Positions 58,997-63,127 of a DNA stretch of 63,127 nucleotides are shown here, one piece after another; the stretch's first letter is position 1; every line of letters starts with the position of its first letter. A program made the translations under genes and the position numbers. Origin of the DNA: Candidatus Dietzia intestinigallinarum (GTDB taxonomy: Bacteria; Actinomycetota; Actinomycetes; Mycobacteriales; Mycobacteriaceae); assembly GCA_019119875.1 (NCBI GenBank), contig DWWG01000023.1, forward strand, positions 1-63,127. Reading direction: 5' to 3'. Below the pieces are notes generated by a model. The model had not been told where the DNA came from. It ran no database searches and saw nothing but the letters and a program-made list of their open reading frames with translations.

Positions 58997-59350
58997 ATGA
59001 CCCAGCCCGCCCCGGATCGGCCGCGGCCCCGCCCCACCGACGGACGGCCCGCACGTACGCGACCGGCCCGCCTGACGTGGGCGCAGGTGCGGGCGCAGTG
59101 GCCGCTCGCGCTGGTGCTCATCGGTGTGGCGGTGGCGCTCGGGTTCGTCGTCCTCGAGCGGTGGCGGCGCGGCGCGTTCCTGCTGGGGGTGGTGGCGTTG
59201 GCTGCGGCGGCGCTGCGGCTGTGCCTCCCGGATGGTCGGGCGCGGCTGCTCGGGGTGCGCTCCAAGCGTTTCGACGTGGTGTTCTATGTCGGCATCGGGG
59301 CGGTCATCCTGTGGCTGGCGACCTCGGTCGACTCCCTCGGCACCGGCTGA
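58997..59350 (+). CDS. DUF3017 membrane protein
   Basis: 117 residues of the DUF3017 family, found next to folD in many actinobacteria. A Pro/Arg-rich cytoplasmic N-terminus (1-30) is followed by three spans (about 35-53, 58-73, 92-110) and the conserved FDVVFYVGIGAVILWLA. Function not known. The stop codon is part of a 47-base near-tandem repeat that copies the last six codons. Confidence 0.85.
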   Translation: MTQPAPDRPRPRPTDGRPARTRPARLTWAQVRAQWPLALVLIGVAVALGFVVLERWRRGAFLLGVVALAAAALRLCLPDGRARLLGVRSKRFDVVFYVGIGAVILWLATSVDSLGTG

Positions 59351-59408
59351 AAACCGCGCCACCCGTCGGGCCGGTCGACTCCGTCGGCACCGGCTGATTT
59401 CCGCGCCA
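59326..59408. repeat. 47-nt repeat spanning the DUF3017 gene stop codon
   Basis: GGTCGACTCCCTCGGCACCG with the following GCTGA and CCGCGCCACCC recurs 47 bases later as GGTCGACTCCGTCGGCACCG and so on. The TGA is copied at 59395-59397 but out of frame. Few mismatches between copies. Confidence 0.88.
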
Positions 59409-59421
59409 CCCAAAAAAACCG

Positions 59422-59515
59422 CGCCACCTATCGGGTTGTGCTGCACCTATGGGGCCCGCGAAGTGGAGCGTAATCCGATAGGTGGGGCATCTTCGCGGGG
59501 CGCTCCACGTCGGTG
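59422..59515. repeat. Left mosaic repeat cluster flanking the AbiEi-like gene
   Basis: Contains, in inverted orientation, a 37-base element at 59422-59458 whose reverse complement matches 60711-60747 at 30 of 37 positions. It also has an 11-bp perfect inverted repeat CCACCTATCGG (59424-59434) / CCGATAGGTGG (59475-59485), and an inverted GTGGAGCGCCC module near 59499-59509. The rest of the gap 59351-59538 is related repeat sequence; no gene. Confidence 0.85.
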
Positions 59516-59538
59516 GATCGTGGGAGCCGACGATCCGA

Positions 59539-60468
59539 TCACCGGGCTCCGGTGAAGAGCACCCGTCTGATCCGTGCCGCAAGCCGAGCAGGTTGCAGGA
59601 CGTCTCGCCAGCGCCAATGAATGACGCGATAGCCGAGCGCGATGAGTTCGGCGTCGCGATCCTTCTCCTTGGCCAGCTTCTCCCTGGTCTCGGCGGGGCT
59701 CAACCCGTCGAAGTACTTGCCGAACCCGTCGCATTCGCCGATCACACCGTACTCGGGCCACAGGAAGTCCACGCGGGCGATTTCTGCGCCGTGTTCATTG
59801 AAGATCTCTACCTGGGTCTCGGGCGTCGGCAGACCGAAGTCGAGAAACGTGAGTCGGCTCAGAGTCTCCGCGACGCTCTCGCTCTTGTCGTCGACAAGAC
59901 TCATCGCGTGCCGAGCTCGTTTGATTCCGGGGCGGCCTGCGGCTCTTGCGAGCGAGTCCTCGAGCTCGTCCGCTGTGACGAGCCCCTTCTTCAACGCCGC
60001 GTCGGCAACCATCACACTCGCGTCTCGGCTGGCTGTCAGGGCGATGTCGGTAACCGTCCGTGCCGGAGATGTGACCCGCAAGCCGTTGACCGTCATTGTC
60101 TCGCCGGCAAGATCCGGCACCGTACGAAACGTCGTCAGGCTGGTGGTGCGAGAGCGCGCCGCGGGGCTCTCCTCGCACACGGCGACCTTCCCCAGCTTCA
60201 GTCCCCGGTCCGGGAGGCCGTGGATGAGCGCCGCCGAAGAATGTGAGAACAGCGGTCCGCCGAGCGCAGCGTCTGCAGCCAGGACCGACAACAGATGGCG
60301 CTCATGCCTGGGGAGCTCGCGTGATTCTCCTTCGACATAGAACCCGGACCTGAGGCGGATCAGGTCGCCGGACTTCACTGCGCGGCTCAACTGCTGACTC
60401 GTCATGCCGCGACTGAGCAGTTGATCGCTGGTGAGCAACAGGGGGATCAGGTCGGTAAGTGCGTCCAT
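59539..60468 (-). CDS. AbiEi-antitoxin-domain protein with DUF559/Vsr-like C-terminal nuclease fold
   Basis: 309 residues. The N-terminus has a helix-turn-helix of the AbiEi antitoxin type (LTSDQLLSRGMTSQQLSRAVKSGDLIRLRSGFYV, about 11-44), the middle part continues the AbiEi-like domain (TSPARTVTDIAL), and the C-terminus (about 230-305) looks like a Vsr/DUF559 nuclease fold with RVDFLWPEYGVIGECDG and LGYRVIHWRW. No partner toxin gene is next to it. The ATG at 60468 follows a G-run; the 55 codons upstream look non-coding. Bracketed by repeat clusters, which suggests an accessory origin. Confidence 0.78.
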   Translation of the reverse strand: MDALTDLIPLLLTSDQLLSRGMTSQQLSRAVKSGDLIRLRSGFYVEGESRELPRHERHLLSVLAADAALGGPLFSHSSAALIHGLPDRGLKLGKVAVCEESPAARSRTTSLTTFRTVPDLAGETMTVNGLRVTSPARTVTDIALTASRDASVMVADAALKKGLVTADELEDSLARAAGRPGIKRARHAMSLVDDKSESVAETLSRLTFLDFGLPTPETQVEIFNEHGAEIARVDFLWPEYGVIGECDGFGKYFDGLSPAETREKLAKEKDRDAELIALGYRVIHWRWRDVLQPARLAARIRRVLFTGAR

Positions 60469-60710
60469 ACCCCCGATGATCAGCGGCGTTTTTCCGTGCA
60501 CTCGGAAACTCGGCACCGTCGGCCGGCTGCCTGTGGATAACGTCGGACCTGCAGATAGTGGGTCTCTGTATCGGCAAATTTCGAGGAGACCAGCGCACAT
60601 TGCGCCGCCGGCGTTCCACGAATGGACGACCACTTCACGACCGGACGATCTGAGAAGTCGAATCCCCGAGAATCGCGCTCAGCTCACACATCTGGTGGCG
60701 CTACTCCTAG

Positions 60711-60831
60711 CGGGGCCCATAGGTGTGGCGCGATCCGATAGGTGTCGCGTCAGATGCGGCGGGCCTGCAGTGCGCAACCGCAGTGGAGCGCCCGAGGGGT
60801 CGTCTACGAAACTGCAGTGGAGCGCCCGAGG
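60711..60831. repeat. Right mosaic repeat cluster flanking the AbiEi-like gene
   Basis: The 37-base element at 60711-60747 (with CATAGGTG and CCGATAGGTG modules) is followed by two copies of GCAGTGGAGCGCCCGAGG starting near 60779 and 60814, 36 bases apart. These copies also resemble the C-terminal codons of the adjacent membrane protein gene (60840-60864). The remaining gap 60469-60710 has no gene; part of it is clearly less GC-rich. Confidence 0.85.
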
Positions 60832-60836
60832 GGCGG

Positions 60837-61313
60837 TCAGCGCAGTCGCAGTGGGACGCCCTCGCGGACGTGCTCGCGGACGTCGCGCGAGGTCATCAGG
60901 TAGCCCATGACCACCAGCGCGAGGAGCGAGAGCACGGTGCCGACCACCGAGATAAAGGTGACGCTGTCCAGAATCATGCGGGCCGCCGTGCTCAGGGCCA
61001 GCAGCGTCACCCCGGCTCCGATCACCACCAGCGACGCACGATTCGCACGCCACAACAGCACCGCGCCCACAATGAGCAGCAGCCCCAGCACTAGCGAGGA
61101 CACCGCGGAAATCACCATTGGGCCCATGCCGGAGGTGTCACTGCCCCCGGCGGCGGTGGCGGTCACGCCCAACACGGTGGCGAACCCGATGGATGCACCG
61201 ATGATCCCGAAGCCCGCCGAGAGCCCGGCCAGCGCCATCGCGGCGGATCGGGGCGTGTGGCCCGAGCCGTGGTCGGCATCCGGACGGCCGCCGTCGCCCC
61301 CGGCCCCGGTCAC
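60837..61313 (-). CDS. Membrane protein coupled to metX
   Basis: 158 residues, family not recognised. A Gly/Asp/Pro-rich N-terminus (about 1-24) is followed by four hydrophobic segments (about 26-50, 62-82, 86-106, 112-135) and an Arg-rich tail ending VPLRLR. The GTG at 61313 overlaps the metX stop by four bases (GTGA), which decides the start over a longer frame. Possibly an accessory of the methionine operon or a passenger gene. Confidence 0.75.
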   Translation of the reverse strand: MTGAGGDGGRPDADHGSGHTPRSAAMALAGLSAGFGIIGASIGFATVLGVTATAAGGSDTSGMGPMVISAVSSLVLGLLLIVGAVLLWRANRASLVVIGAGVTLLALSTAARMILDSVTFISVVGTVLSLLALVVMGYLMTSRDVREHVREGVPLRLR

Positions 61314-62479
61314 GCCAGTCCCCGGGCACGGTCGGGGGTGTCCTGCTCCGACAGTTCCATGGTGCGCGCGAGCATCGGGCCCACCACGTCGTCCTCGGTG
61401 AGGAATCCGTCGTGGCCGGCGGGACTGTCGATCACCACCAGCGGGTCGGCGCCCGGCAGCAGCGCCGCCAGTTCCTCCTGCTGCCGCAGCGGATAGAGCC
61501 GGTCGGTGGTGACGCCGCCGATCACGCACGGCACCGGACACGAGCGCAGCGCCCGGTCGACGCCGCCCCGGCCCAGCCCCACGTCATGACGGTTGAGCGC
61601 ATCGGTCAGCAGCACGTACGTGCAGGCGTCGAAGCGGGAGACGAGTTTTCCGGCCTGGTGGTCGAGGTAGGACTGCACGGCGAAGCGGCCGGACATCGAC
61701 AGGTCCTCGGCGCGCGGGTCCTCGCCGGGCTGCGGCCGGTTGGCGAAGCGCTCGTCCAGTTCCACCTCGCCACGGTACGACAGGTGGGCGATCCGCCGGG
61801 CGATGCCCAGGCCGGTCACGGGTGTGCGGCCGGTGCCGTGATAGCCGCCCTGCTGCCAGTGGGGGTCGGAGGTGACGGCCATGATCTGCGCGGTCTGGAT
61901 GCCGATCTGGTCGGCCGACGCGCGCGCGCCGACGGCCAGGACGCAGGCGGCGCGGACCCGCTCGGGGTGGGTGATCATCCACTCCAGCGTACGGGCTCCG
62001 CCCATGGACCCGCCGATCACCGCGGCCCAACGCTCGATGCCCAGCAGGTCGGCGAGCATCCGCTCGGAGGTGACCATGTCGCGCACGGAGACGGCGGGGA
62101 AGCGGGCACCCCAGTAGTGGCCGTCGGGGTGCAGGGAGCTCGGCCCGGTCGACCCGCGGCACCCGCCCAGCACGTTGACGGACACCACGCAGTAGCGGTC
62201 GGTGTCCAGCGGCAGCCCGGGCCCGACCAGCCCGTTCCACCAGCCCGGGGTGGGGTGCAGCGAGTCGACCGGCCCCACGACGTGCGAGTCACCGGTCAAC
62301 GCGTGTTCGACCAGCACGACGTTGGACCGGTCCTCGTTGATCCGCCCCCACCGCTGCACCGCGAGCGTCACCGCCGGGATGACGACACCGGTGACCAGCG
62401 TGACATCGCCGATGACGACGTGGCCGAGGGTGCCGTCACCCGGAGGTAGCAGCGCGAGCGGATCGGAGGGGGAGACCAT
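61310..62479 (-). CDS. metX: Homoserine O-acetyltransferase
   Basis: Acetylates homoserine with acetyl-CoA at the entry to methionine synthesis. 389 residues. Alpha/beta hydrolase fold with [11 protein letters not shown] near 57-66, [11 protein letters not shown] near 105-115, nucleophile Ser158 in GGSMGG and catalytic His in PAGHDGF near 355. It begins 11 bases after metY and overlaps the following membrane protein gene. Confidence 0.95.
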   Translation of the reverse strand: MVSPSDPLALLPPGDGTLGHVVIGDVTLVTGVVIPAVTLAVQRWGRINEDRSNVVLVEHALTGDSHVVGPVDSLHPTPGWWNGLVGPGLPLDTDRYCVVSVNVLGGCRGSTGPSSLHPDGHYWGARFPAVSVRDMVTSERMLADLLGIERWAAVIGGSMGGARTLEWMITHPERVRAACVLAVGARASADQIGIQTAQIMAVTSDPHWQQGGYHGTGRTPVTGLGIARRIAHLSYRGEVELDERFANRPQPGEDPRAEDLSMSGRFAVQSYLDHQAGKLVSRFDACTYVLLTDALNRHDVGLGRGGVDRALRSCPVPCVIGGVTTDRLYPLRQQEELAALLPGADPLVVIDSPAGHDGFLTEDDVVGPMLARTMELSEQDTPDRARGLA

Positions 62480-62490
62480 GGGCGCAGGTG

Positions 62491-63126
62491 TCAGGAGATC
62501 GCGGCGAACCCGAGCTCGAGGTCGCCGAGGATGTCCTCGACGGCCTCGGTGCCCACCGACAGTCGGATGCTCGAGGCGGACACGCCGGCCCGCGCGTTGG
62601 ACTCCGGGGTGCCCTGCGAGTGGGTGGTGGTGGCCGGGTGGCTGACCAGGGACCGCACGTCACCGATGTTGACCAGGCACGAGTGCAGTTTGAGTGCGTC
62701 GATGAACGCCCATGCCTGCTTCTTGCGGTCCTCGTCGGAGGCGCCCTCGGGGGAGACGAGCTCGAATGTGACGATCGCGCCGGCGCCCTTCGGGGAGATC
62801 CGCTTCTGGATCTCGTGCCACGGCGAGGACGGCAGGCCGGCGTAGGAGACCGACGCGACGTCACCGCGCGCCTCGAGCCACTCGGCGATCGTCTGTGCGT
62901 TGGCCACGTGGCGTTCGACGCGCAGGCTCAGGGTGTCGATGCCCTGCGCGATGGCCCACGCGTTGAACGGGCTGGGCGCGGCGCCCGTGTCACGTAGGAG
63001 TGTGACGCGGGCCTTGAGCGCCAGGGCCGGTGCGCCGAGGTCGGCGTACACGGCGCCGTGGTAGGCGGGATCCGGGGTGGTGAACGACGGGTAGAGGTCC
63101 TCGCCGTCGCGCTGCGCGCGCCAGTC
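62491..63126 (-). CDS. metY: O-acetyl-L-homoserine sulfhydrylase, 3' part only
   Basis: C-terminal 211 residues; the gene runs off the window end, so the start, the PLP lysine and the N-terminal half are missing. The visible frame begins [24 protein letters not shown], then [28 protein letters not shown] and the C-terminal [21 protein letters not shown] and RLSVGTE of the PLP transsulfuration family. Makes homocysteine from O-acetylhomoserine and sulfide. Forms an operon with metX. Confidence 0.93.
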   Translation of the reverse strand, partial: DWRAQRDGEDLYPSFTTPDPAYHGAVYADLGAPALALKARVTLLRDTGAAPSPFNAWAIAQGIDTLSLRVERHVANAQTIAEWLEARGDVASVSYAGLPSSPWHEIQKRISPKGAGAIVTFELVSPEGASDEDRKKQAWAFIDALKLHSCLVNIGDVRSLVSHPATTTHSQGTPESNARAGVSASSIRLSVGTEAVEDILGDLELGFAAIS

Positions 63127-63127
63127 G

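Overview
The window is very GC-rich (roughly 70 % by eye) and reads as chromosome of a Corynebacteriales/Mycobacteriales actinobacterium, most likely Dietzia or a close relative. Grounds: the block glmS-nnr-alr-hydrolase-tsaE-tsaB-rimI-tsaD-groES-groEL1-sigD-rsdA-DUF5319-guaB-guaB3-choD-guaA follows the mycobacterial/Rhodococcus/Dietzia order; it is followed by a PspC-type envelope-stress cluster like corynebacterial EsrISR; there is a split mycobacterial-type imuA'-imuB/dnaE2 mutasome; and many start codons directly follow a TANNNT -10 box (leaderless transcription). Genus is an inference. No rRNA, tRNA, IS element, prophage or CRISPR array was seen.

Layout. 1-10 kb: cell wall and metabolite repair (glmS, nnr, alr), two alpha/beta hydrolases (one lacking its nucleophile Ser), and the tRNA t6A genes tsaE/tsaB/tsaD around rimI. 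10-14 kb: CIRCE-controlled groES-groEL1, then sigD with its anti-sigma gene rsdA. 14-21 kb: guanine nucleotide synthesis (guaB, guaB3, guaA) with a ChoD-type GMC oxidoreductase. 21-26 kb: EsrISR-like envelope stress cluster. 26-28 kb: SGNH hydrolase, a 48-residue acidic protein, L-lactate dehydrogenase. 28-36 kb: SOS mutagenesis cassette imuA'-imuB with two LexA boxes, then a lipoprotein and a sucraseferredoxin-like gene, then dnaE2. 36-38 kb: FAD-linked oxidase. 37.6-44.5 kb: two cobalamin riboswitches, one before metE and one before a btuF-btuC-btuD type uptake operon that also carries a luciferase-like monooxygenase. 44.6-53.2 kb: prpD-prpB-prpC-pyc with divergent prpR. 53.5-57.6 kb: a repeat-rich membrane protein and a manganese/zinc-type ABC operon ending in a DtxR/MntR repressor. 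57.6-63.1 kb: trmL, folD, DUF3017, an AbiEi/DUF559-like gene between two mosaic repeat clusters, a membrane protein, metX and the 3' part of metY.

How it works together. Methionine synthesis appears three times (metY-metX, B12-repressed metE, B12-repressed B12 uptake), so cobalamin supply sets the methionine route. The prp operon turns propionyl-CoA plus oxaloacetate into pyruvate and succinate, and the overlapping pyc gene can turn that pyruvate back into oxaloacetate, so one transcript could encode a self-replenishing methylcitrate cycle.

Most unusual signals. (1) Short tandem duplications lie at the 3' ends of several unrelated genes, four of them copying the stop codon (tsaD, choD, the sucraseferredoxin gene, the DUF3017 gene); related 3'-end repeats follow imuB, the 53.5 kb membrane protein and the 60.8 kb membrane protein. 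(2) An AbiEi/DUF559-like gene is bracketed by inverted copies of a 37-nt element and further shared repeat modules. (3) A strong 18-bp inverted repeat with a third tandem arm lies between prpR and the next gene. (4) A four-codon mini-ORF overlaps the start of the riboswitch-controlled btuF-like gene. (5) A palindrome covers both the -10 box and the start codon of the metal-transporter operon. Functions for these are inferences.
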